Shown piece after piece: positions 1 through 4,826 of a DNA stretch of 5,322 bases (its first letter is position 1; the number at the start of each line of letters is the position of its first letter). Under the pieces are notes generated by a model, which had not been told where the DNA came from, did not search any database, and worked only from the letters and a program-made list of their open reading frames with translations. The position numbers and the translations under genes were made by a program. The stretch is from Pseudomonadota bacterium. GTDB taxonomy: Bacteria; Pseudomonadota; Alphaproteobacteria; Rhizobiales; Xanthobacteraceae. The DNA lies in assembly GCA_023434095.1 (NCBI GenBank), contig JAEYTJ010000128.1, positions 1 through 5,322 on the forward strand, read 5' to 3'.

Positions 1-154
1 CGGTCACCCACATGCCGACATAGGGATGGTTGCGGTCGGGAGGCGAGCGGGAGGGGTCTGTCTGCGTCATGGCGGGATTGGCTCCGACAAGGGGGAGGAT
101 GAGAAGGGCGCCGGCGAGGGCGGCGAGGAGTGGGGTCCTGCGGGGCAAGGTCAT
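1..154 (-). CDS. Small exported protein, Atu4866-like (partial, N-terminal 51 residues)
   Basis: The frame opens with ATG at 154-152 and runs off the left edge. Residues 1-25 look like a signal peptide: an N-terminal MTLPRR, then a hydrophobic Leu/Ala stretch ending near VGAN. A Pro/Ser/Asp-rich linker follows, and at 43-51 the protein reads HPYVGMWVT. That last string recalls the start of the small Atu4866 family (about 80-residue core, function unknown), which begins with a similar VGMWVT motif; this is recognition from memory on few residues. A GAGGAG ribosome site (166-161) sits 6 nt before the ATG and overlaps the stop of the upstream dehydrogenase, so the two genes are probably co-transcribed and translationally coupled. 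An internal Met at residue 29 could be a start but would lose the signal peptide and has no comparable SD. The role is unknown; export to the periplasm or membrane is inferred. Confidence 0.72.
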   Translation of the reverse strand, partial: MTLPRRTPLLAALAGALLILPLVGANPAMTQTDPSRSPPDRNHPYVGMWVT

Positions 155-164
155 CTGCGTCTCC

Positions 165-881
165 TCAGCTGCTCGCGGTGGGACGGATGACGATTTCGCT
201 CACGTCGACGTCATCGGGCTGTTCGAGCGCAAAGCGCACGGCCCGGCCGATGGCGGCGGGCGTCAGCGCGATGGCGCGATAGCTCTTCATCGCCTCGGCG
301 GCGGCCGGGTCGGTGATGGTGTCCGCCAGTTCGCTCTCGACCACGCCCGGGTGCACGCAGGTGACGCGCAGCTTCTGATTTTCCTGCCGCAGCCCCTCGG
401 AAATGGCGCGGACGGCAAACTTCGTCGCGCAGTAGACCGCCGCCGTCGGAACCACCGAGAGTGCGCCGATGGAGGCGATGTTGACGATGTGGCCGGACCC
501 GCGCGCGGTCATCTCCGGCAGCACAGCGGCGATACCGTGGAGCACGCCCTTGATGTTGACGTCGACCATCCGGTCCCACTCGTCGGTCTTCAGCGAGGCC
601 ATGAGCGAGAGCGGCATGATGCCGGCATTGTTGACGATGACGTCGACCCGCCCGAAACGCTGGCGCGCAGCCTCGGCAAAGGCGGCGACATCGGCGCGAT
701 CGGTGACGTCGAGGCGGCGGGTCATCACCTCCCCGCCAATCTCCGCCGCCAGCGCATCGAGGCGTTCGGTGCGGCGCGCGCCCAGTGCGAGGCGGGCGCC
801 GGCGCGGCCGAGTTCGCGGGCGATCCCCGCGCCGATGCCGCTGGAGGCGCCGGTGATCAGAACAACTTTTTCGAGAGCCAT
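165..881 (-). CDS. SDR family NAD(P)-dependent oxidoreductase
   Basis: This 238-residue protein is a classical short-chain dehydrogenase/reductase, the usual length for a single Rossmann-fold subunit. The cofactor loop TGASSGIG lies at 10-17, NNAG at 84-87, the catalytic Asn at 109 (DVN), Ser at 137 (NIAS), and the YxxxK pair at Tyr150/Lys154; the PG motif after the sixth strand is at 178-179. Arg36-Arg37 after the second beta strand suggest a preference for NADP(H). It should be cytosolic and oxidise or reduce a hydroxyl/carbonyl substrate that cannot be named from the sequence. The frame stays open upstream to 1187, but ATG at 881 is chosen because AAGGAG (894-889) sits 7 nt before it, the Rossmann strand begins at once, and a longer form would overlap the LysR gene. 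It is divergent from lysR and is followed by the Atu4866-like gene after 10 nt. Confidence 0.95.
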   Translation of the reverse strand: MALEKVVLITGASSGIGAGIARELGRAGARLALGARRTERLDALAAEIGGEVMTRRLDVTDRADVAAFAEAARQRFGRVDVIVNNAGIMPLSLMASLKTDEWDRMVDVNIKGVLHGIAAVLPEMTARGSGHIVNIASIGALSVVPTAAVYCATKFAVRAISEGLRQENQKLRVTCVHPGVVESELADTITDPAAAEAMKSYRAIALTPAAIGRAVRFALEQPDDVDVSEIVIRPTASS

Positions 882-987
882 GTCACATCTCCTTCCGTGC
901 AGTTTTGGCGTTGGCAGGAAGGTAGCGAGCGGGCATTGTTGCGATAAGCCGCCCATGTTGTGACACAGTGGAAAGAATAGATAACCA
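882..987. promoter_or_regulatory. Divergent SDR / lysR intergenic region with candidate operator dyads
   Basis: These 106 bases separate the two divergent starts and must hold both promoters. Two symmetric elements are visible: an imperfect dyad TTGTTGCGATAA at 936-947 (8 of 12 positions symmetric) and TGTGACACA at 959-967, a perfect odd-centred palindrome (TGTG-A-CACA). LysR-type regulators usually bind such a shared region and both activate the neighbour and repress themselves. That this regulator binds here is inferred from the layout; neither dyad is a clean T-N11-A box. Confidence 0.45.
911..939 (+). promoter_or_regulatory. Candidate sigma-70 promoter of the lysR gene
   Basis: TTGGCA at 911-916 matches the -35 consensus at 5 of 6 positions. 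With a 17-base spacer, CATTGT at 934-939 would be the -10 and matches only 3 of 6. Transcription would start near 946, giving a leader of about 42 nt. The dyad at 936-947 would overlap the -10 and start site, as expected for autorepression. The ribosome site before the 988 start is weak (GGAA at 970-973, 14 nt away). Confidence 0.28.
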
Positions 988-1881
988 ATGGCGACGGATC
1001 TGAATGCGCTGGCGGTGTTCGCGCTGGTCGCCCAGGAGCACAGCTTCCGTGCCGCAGCGGACCGTCTCGGCGTCACGCGCTCGGCGGTCAGCCAGACCAT
1101 CGGGCGGCTGGAGGCCACGCTAGGCCTGGCGCTCGTGCGCCGCACCACCCGCAGTGTCAGCCTCACCGAGGCGGGCGAGCGCCTCAACGCCGCGCTCGCC
1201 CCTGCCCTTGCCGAGATCGAGGCCGCGGTCGAGAGTACCGGCGATCAGGCGGGCCGGCCCCGCGGGCAGCTCAGGCTCGCCGTCTCTTCCATTGCCGAGC
1301 GCTTTCTCGCCGGGCCTCTTCTCGCGGATTTTTCCACCGCCCACCCGGAAGTCCAGCTGGACGTGACGGTGACGGACGAGGAGTTCGACATCGTCGCCGA
1401 AGGCTTTGATGCGGGGGTGCGGCTGGGCGAAGTGATCGAGCAGGATATGATCGCCGTTCCGGTGTCCGGGGCGCAGCGCCAGATGGTGGTGGCGGCGCCC
1501 GCCTATCTCGCGCGGGCCGGCACTCCGCAGCACCCGCGCGAACTCGCCGCCTTTCGCTGCATCGGCTGGCGGCCGGCGCCGAAACTCGCGCCCTATCGCT
1601 GGGAGTTCACGGAAGACGGCAGGGATTTCGCGGTGGCCGTGGCGCCGGAAATGACAACGAACGACATGGCCCTGATGATCAAGCTCGCCCTGGCCGGGGC
1701 GGGCCTCACCTTCGGCATGGAGGAAACGTTCCGGCCCTTCATCGCCCGCGGAGAGCTCGTTCCGCTCCTCGAAGGCTATGGCCCGCCCTTTGCGGGCTTC
1801 TATCTCTACTACCCCAACCGCCGGAATCTTGCTCCCAAGCTTCGGGCGCTGATCGACCATCTGAGGCAATGGAAGGATTGA
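988..1881 (+). CDS. LysR-family transcriptional regulator (CrgA-like)
   Basis: At 297 residues this is a full-length LysR regulator. Residues 1-60 form the winged helix-turn-helix: FALVAQEHSFRAAADRLG, then VTRSAVSQTIGRLEATLG, with the typical L-V-R-R-T-T-R-S-V-S-L-T-E-A-G segment at 49-63. A linker helix (64-85) leads to the periplasmic-binding-like effector domain from about 91 to the end, whose LRLAVSS, GFDAGVRLGE and AGAGLTFGMEE segments are typical of the CrgA/DsdC-like branch. It is a cytosolic DNA-binding protein, probably tetrameric. ATG at 988 is chosen because the helical N-terminus starts there, although the SD is poor. It is divergent from the SDR gene, and this arrangement commonly means that the regulator controls that neighbour; the effector may be a substrate or product of the dehydrogenase (inference). 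Confidence 0.95.
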   Translation: MATDLNALAVFALVAQEHSFRAAADRLGVTRSAVSQTIGRLEATLGLALVRRTTRSVSLTEAGERLNAALAPALAEIEAAVESTGDQAGRPRGQLRLAVSSIAERFLAGPLLADFSTAHPEVQLDVTVTDEEFDIVAEGFDAGVRLGEVIEQDMIAVPVSGAQRQMVVAAPAYLARAGTPQHPRELAAFRCIGWRPAPKLAPYRWEFTEDGRDFAVAVAPEMTTNDMALMIKLALAGAGLTFGMEETFRPFIARGELVPLLEGYGPPFAGFYLYYPNRRNLAPKLRALIDHLRQWKD

Positions 1882-1912
1882 TGGGCGACGCCCCTGCCCG
1901 TCCGGTCCGGTT

Positions 1913-2671
1913 TCAGCCGCCCTGGCGTGCGCCCGGCAGGCTCGGCGCGGACCAATCGGGGACGGACCAGCTTGGCATCGTCCACATTTTCGGCGCGGCG
2001 GGTGCTGTCGCCGGGGCGGGCGTGGGCGCGGCTGCGGGGCGCCGGTCGGAAGAGCCGGCCTTCGGCCCGGTCCGTGCGACCTTGGACTGGCTCGCCTTCC
2101 AGTCGGACATCCAGGCACCGGTCTCCTTCAGGATCAGATCCTGCACCGCCGCGTGGGTGGGCAATTGCGCGTGGTTGACGAAGCGCGCGCCCTGGTCCCA
2201 TGCGCTGATGTTGCGCGCGCCGCGCACGCGGGCGAATCCGGGCCCGGCGATGTTGACGCAACGCCGCACGGTACAGGCCGGCGGAGCGGGCGCGGCGTCG
2301 ATGGTAATGACCAGAGGCGGCTTGTAGCCGGCGCGCGCCAGCTCGGTGGCATAACGAAGCGCGCTTTCCCCGCCCATCGAGTGGCCGATGATGACGTCGG
2401 GAAGGAGGCCTTTCGACTTCATCATCAGATGCGAATCGGTGCGGGTCTGGAACCCCTGCCCCGCCAGCGGCCGGGCGAGGGCGGAGACGCCGATATAGTC
2501 GCTTTCGACATAGACCCCGAGCCCGTCCAGCAACAGGACGACGGGCGCCGCAGCCGGCGGGGTCGGATCCCGTTCGGGGTTCCGCCCCGCGGTCTGGGAG
2601 CGGGCGGCCGGCGGGGCAAGGAGGGTAGTGCCGACGGCAAGCGCGGCGAAGGCGGCGATGACAGGCTTCAA
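1913..2671 (-). CDS. Exported alpha/beta hydrolase (lipase-like) with Pro/Ala/Trp-rich tail
   Basis: The 252-residue protein starts at TTG (2671-2669); in-frame codons upstream reach a stop (TAG at 2698-2696) without any ATG or GTG, and the signal peptide (residues 1-25, cleavage near ARS-Q or just before) needs this start. The SD before it is weak. The hydrolase core spans about 43-185: strand VVLLLDG, the nucleophile elbow GHSMG at 96-100 (Ser98), candidate acid Asp125 in VITIDAAP, and candidate His173 in the segment LPTHAAVQ. Cys133 and Cys138 could form a disulfide in the periplasm. It resembles small rhizobial lipase/thioesterase-like proteins of unknown substrate. Residues from about 196 form a low-complexity tail rich in Pro and Ala that ends with spaced Trp residues (230, 235, 240). 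It is convergent with lysR (31-base gap, no T-rich terminator). Its substrate and the catalytic Asp/His assignments are inferred. Confidence 0.85.
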   Translation of the reverse strand: MKPVIAAFAALAVGTTLLAPPAARSQTAGRNPERDPTPPAAAPVVLLLDGLGVYVESDYIGVSALARPLAGQGFQTRTDSHLMMKSKGLLPDVIIGHSMGGESALRYATELARAGYKPPLVITIDAAPAPPACTVRRCVNIAGPGFARVRGARNISAWDQGARFVNHAQLPTHAAVQDLILKETGAWMSDWKASQSKVARTGPKAGSSDRRPAAAPTPAPATAPAAPKMWTMPSWSVPDWSAPSLPGARQGG

Positions 2672-2813
2672 GGCGGTTGCTCGACTAAAGGAACGCTATT
2701 CCCCCTCAACACGCTTACCCCAACGCTGCCGCCGCCGCCATCGGCTTTGCGGAACGCCCGCGCGCGGGAAGTGCATAGGTCTCCCCGCCACGCGATCCTG
2801 ACGCTGCCGGACT
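2672..2813. other. Intergenic region between the hydrolase and the DUF982-like gene
   Basis: These 142 bases lie upstream of the hydrolase and downstream of the next minus-strand gene. The only clear structure is the perfect 12-base palindrome CCCGCGCGCGGG at 2757-2768; it has no T-run on either side, so it is not a standard intrinsic terminator and may be chance in GC-rich DNA. No convincing promoter for the hydrolase was found, and read-through from the upstream gene is possible. Confidence 0.4.
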
Positions 2814-3089
2814 CTACGCGGCCCGGCTCCAGTGATGCGCGTCGTTGCGCAGGTGACAGGCCTCGGTCCAGGTGGCGAAGGCGACCCACGCATCGCTCTT
2901 CTGCTGGGGCATGCGGGCCGATTCGAGCTGAGTGAGCAGCATTTCCGCGAAACGGCCGAGACGGTCGTGACGCAACGAACGGATGAAGCTGATGGCCTCG
3001 TCGAGCGAATCGATCGTCAGGTCCTCCTGGCCGATCAGCACGTGAAGCGGTTCGGGGCGAAAGGCGGGGCCTTCAACAATGTTGGGCAT
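2814..3089 (-). CDS. Small hypothetical protein, DUF982-like
   Basis: The frame gives 91 residues beginning MPNIVEGPAF and ending at a TAG stop. The ATG at 3089 is preferred over an upstream in-frame start at 3188 because GGGAGG lies just before it and the extra residues look like untranslated leader. The middle shows a DUF982-type layout: a beta-like segment LHVLIGQEDLTIDSLDEA (15-32), a helix with IRSLRHDRLGRFAEMLLTQLESA (36-58), and a C-terminal segment in which A-W-V-A-F-A-T-W-T-E-A (67-77) resembles the end of that family. DUF982 proteins are short, common in rhizobia and of unknown function; the assignment rests on pattern only. It has no signal peptide or membrane segment and no cysteine motif (one Cys, 78), so it is probably cytosolic. 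It is followed on the same strand by the hydrolase after 142 nt. Confidence 0.68.
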   Translation of the reverse strand: MPNIVEGPAFRPEPLHVLIGQEDLTIDSLDEAISFIRSLRHDRLGRFAEMLLTQLESARMPQQKSDAWVAFATWTEACHLRNDAHHWSRAA

Positions 3090-3120
3090 GTGAACCTCCC
3101 GTTTTCGGCCTTGTGTGAAA

Positions 3121-3153
3121 CCCGTCGGAGGTGGGGCCGTAACCCTCGACGGG
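3121..3153 (-). promoter_or_regulatory. Leader inverted repeat upstream of the DUF982-like gene
   Basis: CCCGTCG at 3121-3127 pairs perfectly with CGACGGG at 3147-3153, and with a one-base bulge the stem can extend inward by three more pairs. It lies 32 to 64 nt before the ATG at 3089, so in the mRNA it would form a stable hairpin ahead of the SD. A structured leader or an operator are both possible; no known riboswitch is recognised. Confidence 0.4.
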
Positions 3154-3160
3154 CGGGCAC

Positions 3161-3188
3161 ATCCTAGCCCGACGATCTTGGCACCCAA
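3161..3188 (-). promoter_or_regulatory. Candidate promoter of the DUF982-like gene
   Basis: Read on the minus strand, TTGGGT (3188-3183) and TAGGAT (3166-3161) are separated by 16 bases and match the -35 and -10 consensus at 3 and 4 of 6 positions. Transcription would start near 3154, exactly at the edge of the inverted repeat, giving a leader of about 65 nt. An alternative -35, TTGACT, lies a little further upstream but lacks a good -10. Confidence 0.28.
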
Positions 3189-3582
3189 ATGACGCAGTCA
3201 AGAAGTATCCGGGCACGCCGGCGGCGGATCGCGTGCGGCAGGGCGGTCTGACGGCGACACGTTTGCGTGAAGCTCTGCGGTGCTCCATGAAGAATACGGA
3301 ACATCGTACATGTAATGTGGCATTCCACGCTGGCGCAGATGATTAGCGCGGCGGTATCGAGGCGATGCTTTCGATTAGTCCGGCGGCCTAAGCGTGAATC
3401 TTCCCCTTGGTCAGCTGTCGCGACCTTGAAGCGGACGGATGCGCGGCTCTTCTGACGCTCGGCGGCGGATATATGTTGTCGTATGCGCCGCAAAAGTAAA
3501 AACTATACTATTATTTCATCAAATATTTCGCCACTGCGAATTAAAGGCATTATTCATGGTGCTATGCAGCGTCGAATACCTC
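3189..3582. other. About 400 bases without a recognisable gene; AT-rich right end
   Basis: Open frames here (for example 3164-3493 minus, 109 codons) have no SD, no codon bias like the neighbours, and Arg/Cys-rich translations with no family resemblance. From about 3490 to 3570 the base composition falls well below the rest of the window, with A/T runs such as AAAAGTAAAAACTATACTA near 3493-3510. The left part may be upstream regulatory DNA of the minus-strand gene or a decayed gene; the AT-rich part may be upstream promoter DNA of the 3655 gene. No tRNA, IS end or repeat array was seen. Confidence 0.45.
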
Positions 3583-3610
3583 TTGCGCGCCCATCGTTAC
3601 ATCATGCTAC
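3583..3610 (+). promoter_or_regulatory. Candidate promoter of the PDC/Cache-like gene
   Basis: TTGCGC (3583-3588) and TGCTAC (3605-3610) with a 16-base spacer form a weak sigma-70-like pair. Transcription would begin near 3617, at the 5' foot of the leader hairpin. The AT-rich DNA just upstream would suit an UP-element-like role. Confidence 0.35.
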
Positions 3611-3619
3611 GCTGAGGCC

Positions 3620-3646
3620 GGACGGCAGAAGACCGTCCTGAGGAGG
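3620..3646 (+). promoter_or_regulatory. 5' leader hairpin directly before a strong SD
   Basis: GGACGG (3620-3625) and CCGTCC (3633-3638) form a perfect 6-bp stem around the 7-base loop CAGAAGA. Two bases later comes AGGAGG (3641-3646), 8 nt before the ATG. The stem lies at or very near the predicted 5' end of the mRNA and could protect it from decay or modulate ribosome access. Nothing in the sequence shows that it switches. Confidence 0.45.
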
Positions 3647-3654
3647 AAACGCCA

Positions 3655-4224
3655 ATGAAGATCCGCAGCACGTTCGTCGCCCTCGCCGCGGCGGCGAGCA
3701 TTCTCACGGTCGCCCCGGCCTTCGCGCAGGACCAGGCGGCGCATGTGAAGCCGGCGACGGCTTATGTGCAGGAGAAGATCACCCCGTGGCTCAGCGATCC
3801 GGTGGTGATCACGGCCATCATCGAGTCGAACAAGAAGCACAAGCGCCTCATGCAGGAAGACATCACCGCCCTGGACAAGGCGTGGGTCGCCAAGGACCCG
3901 GCGGTGGTTGATCCGGTTCGCAAGAACAAGCTGTCCGACTTCCTGATCGAGAAGAAGGAAGCGTCCGGCGGCGTCATCACCGAGGCTTTCGTGATGGACA
4001 ATCGCGGCCTCAATGTCGGCCAGACCGACGGCACGTCTGACCTCTGGCAGGCCGACGAGGCCAAGTGGCAGAAGACCTATGCGGTCGGGCCGGACACCAT
4101 CTTCGTCGACAAGGTCGAGGAAGAGGACGGCAAGAAGATCGCCCAGGTCAGCGTCACCATCTCCGACAAGGACGTGGCCATCGGCGCCGTGACCTTCGGC
4201 ATCGACGTCGACAAGCTGAAGTAA
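3655..4224 (+). CDS. Exported stand-alone PDC/Cache-like sensor-domain protein
   Basis: The 189-residue protein has a clear signal peptide: MKIR, a hydrophobic Ala/Leu/Val run (6-20), and an AFA cleavage site before Gln25. The mature part has a long N-terminal helix (about 34-80, VQEKITPWLSDPVVITAIIE and following) and then an alpha/beta segment with the AFVMDNRGLNVGQT turn at 111-124, the DLWQADEAKWQKTY segment at 129-142 and closing strands KIAQVSVTIS and AIGAVTFGIDVDKL. This order matches extracytoplasmic PDC/Cache sensor domains, but there is no second membrane helix, HAMP, kinase or methyl-accepting domain, so it is likely a free periplasmic ligand-binding or accessory protein. A strong SD (AGGAGG) sets the start. 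It appears monocistronic, with its own promoter region and an intrinsic terminator. The ligand and partner are unknown, and the fold call is by pattern. Confidence 0.85.
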   Translation: MKIRSTFVALAAAASILTVAPAFAQDQAAHVKPATAYVQEKITPWLSDPVVITAIIESNKKHKRLMQEDITALDKAWVAKDPAVVDPVRKNKLSDFLIEKKEASGGVITEAFVMDNRGLNVGQTDGTSDLWQADEAKWQKTYAVGPDTIFVDKVEEEDGKKIAQVSVTISDKDVAIGAVTFGIDVDKLK

Positions 4225-4259
4225 GCCCAGTTCCGGATGTGTCTCTCCCGGATATTGGC

Positions 4260-4286
4260 GGGCGGCGCGAGCCGCCCTTCTTTTTT
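4260..4286 (+). terminator. Rho-independent terminator of the PDC/Cache-like gene
   Basis: GGGCGGC (4260-4266) and GCCGCCC (4271-4277) form a perfect 7-bp GC stem closed by a GCGA (GNRA) tetraloop and followed by TTCTTTTTT (4278-4286). It lies 35 nt after the stop codon. This is a textbook intrinsic terminator and separates the gene from the heme monooxygenase downstream. Confidence 0.93.
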
Positions 4287-4318
4287 GCCGGACTCCGTCG
4301 CCATGCGCCGCATCGACC

Positions 4319-4330
4319 TTGCCGTGGCAA
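4319..4330. promoter_or_regulatory. Inverted repeat TTGCC-GT-GGCAA, candidate operator
   Basis: A perfect 5+5 inverted repeat with a 2-base centre lies between the terminator and the heme monooxygenase gene, 42 nt before its ATG. A very weak promoter-like pair (TCGACC at 4313-4318, TTAAGT at 4335-4340) would straddle it. It does not match the Irr, RirA or Fur/Mur box consensus known from alphaproteobacteria, so the binding protein, if any, is unknown. Confidence 0.35.
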
Positions 4331-4372
4331 TGGGTTAAGTCTGCCCCGCCGGGTCCCACACAGGAGAGCGCC

Positions 4373-4702
4373 ATGTTCCTCGCAATGAACCGATTCAAGG
4401 TGAAGCTCGGCTCCGAGGCCGATTTCGAAACCGTCTGGCGCGAGCGCGACAGCCATCTGCGCACCGTGCCGGGCTTCAAGTCCTTCCATCTGCTGCGGGG
4501 CGCGACCAAGGACGACCACACCCTCTACGCCTCGCATTCCGAATGGGCGTCGCGGGCGGATTTCGAAGCATGGACGCGCTCGGAAGCCTTCCGCAAGGCC
4601 CATGGCAGCGCCGGTGCCAACAAGCCGCTCTATCTCGGCCATCCCGAGGTCGAACTGTTCGAAAGCGTGCTCGCCCAGTCGGTGGAAGACCAGGCGGCCT
4701 GA
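4373..4702 (+). CDS. Heme-degrading monooxygenase (ABM fold, HmuQ/IsdG-like)
   Basis: The 109-residue protein has the antibiotic-biosynthesis-monooxygenase fold (dimeric ferredoxin-like) and the usual length for this family. The catalytic triad of IsdG-type heme oxygenases is present at matching positions: Asn6 in AMNRF, Trp67 in EAWTRSEAF, and His77 in RKAHGSA, the expected heme ligand. The segments LGSEADFETVW, VPGFKSFHLL and the ending NKPLYLGHPEVELFE strongly recall the rhizobial heme oxygenases HmuQ/HmuD, which open heme in the cytosol to release iron. ATG at 4373 is preferred to an upstream start at 4319 because AGGAG (4362-4366) lies 6 nt before it and the fold begins with this Met. 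No heme transporter gene lies beside it here. Iron control is expected from the family but no known iron box was found. Activity on another substrate cannot be excluded. Confidence 0.92.
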   Translation: MFLAMNRFKVKLGSEADFETVWRERDSHLRTVPGFKSFHLLRGATKDDHTLYASHSEWASRADFEAWTRSEAFRKAHGSAGANKPLYLGHPEVELFESVLAQSVEDQAA

Positions 4703-4730
4703 GGCGCGCCTCAGGGACGCCACCTCAGGC
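4697..4730 (+). repeat. Overlapping palindromes at the stop codon, mutually exclusive hairpins
   Basis: CCTGAGGCGCGCCTCAGG (4698-4715) is a perfect 18-base palindrome containing the TGA stop of the heme monooxygenase (4700-4702). A second copy of its right arm, CCTCAGGC at 4723-4730, can instead pair with GCCTGAGG at 4697-4704 (8 bp, 18-base loop). Only one of the two hairpins can form at a time. There is no T-run, so it is not a classical intrinsic terminator; a 3'-end stabiliser or a Rho-linked pause are possibilities. Confidence 0.6.
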
Positions 4731-4762
4731 GAGGCGGCATGGCGGGGTCGCGCCCGGCGCAG

Positions 4763-4791
4763 TTGACGGATCGGGCGGCGTGCCGTAACGC
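4763..4791 (+). promoter_or_regulatory. Candidate rimO promoter
   Basis: TTGACG (4763-4768) matches the -35 consensus at 5 of 6 positions. A 17-base spacer leads to TAACGC (4786-4791), a poor -10. Transcription would start near 4798, giving a leader of about 8 or 29 nt depending on which rimO start is used. Confidence 0.4.
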
Positions 4792-4826
4792 CTCGCGATC
4801 CTGAAATGCCGGGCACCCTTCCGATC

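Noticed and set aside
30..947. 305-codon plus-strand open frame opposite the dehydrogenase
   Set aside because: It is antisense to a well-supported SDR gene, has no SD, and its His/Arg/Asp/Gly-rich translation is typical of a GC-rich shadow frame.
882..1187. N-terminal extension of the SDR frame to a start at 1187
   Set aside because: It would overlap the start of the LysR gene, lacks family resemblance, and a strong SD marks the ATG at 881.
1883..1893. GGGC-GAC-GCCC hairpin between convergent lysR and hydrolase genes
   Set aside because: The stem is only 4 bp, with no T-run on either strand; chance is likely in such GC-rich DNA.
1120..2118. 332-codon minus-strand frame across lysR and the hydrolase end
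   Set aside because: It overlaps two genes with clear domains and its translation is low-complexity Arg/Gly/Pro with no motif.
2153..2935. 260-codon plus-strand frame opposite the hydrolase
   Set aside because: It is antisense to the hydrolase signal peptide and nucleophile elbow and continues through an intergenic gap; there is no SD or family pattern.
3164..3493. 109-codon minus-strand frame in the orphan region
   Set aside because: There is no SD, the composition is Arg/Cys-rich and unlike neighbouring proteins, and no motif is recognised; it may at most be a relic.
3471..3510. TTGTCG ... TATACT as a promoter pair in the AT-rich island
   Set aside because: The spacer is 22 bases, too long for sigma-70, and no gene start follows at a suitable distance.
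3607..4521. 304-codon minus-strand frame opposite the Cache-like gene
   Set aside because: It crosses a clear plus-strand terminator and antisenses two genes with good SDs; the Asp/Gly/His/Arg-rich translation is a shadow.
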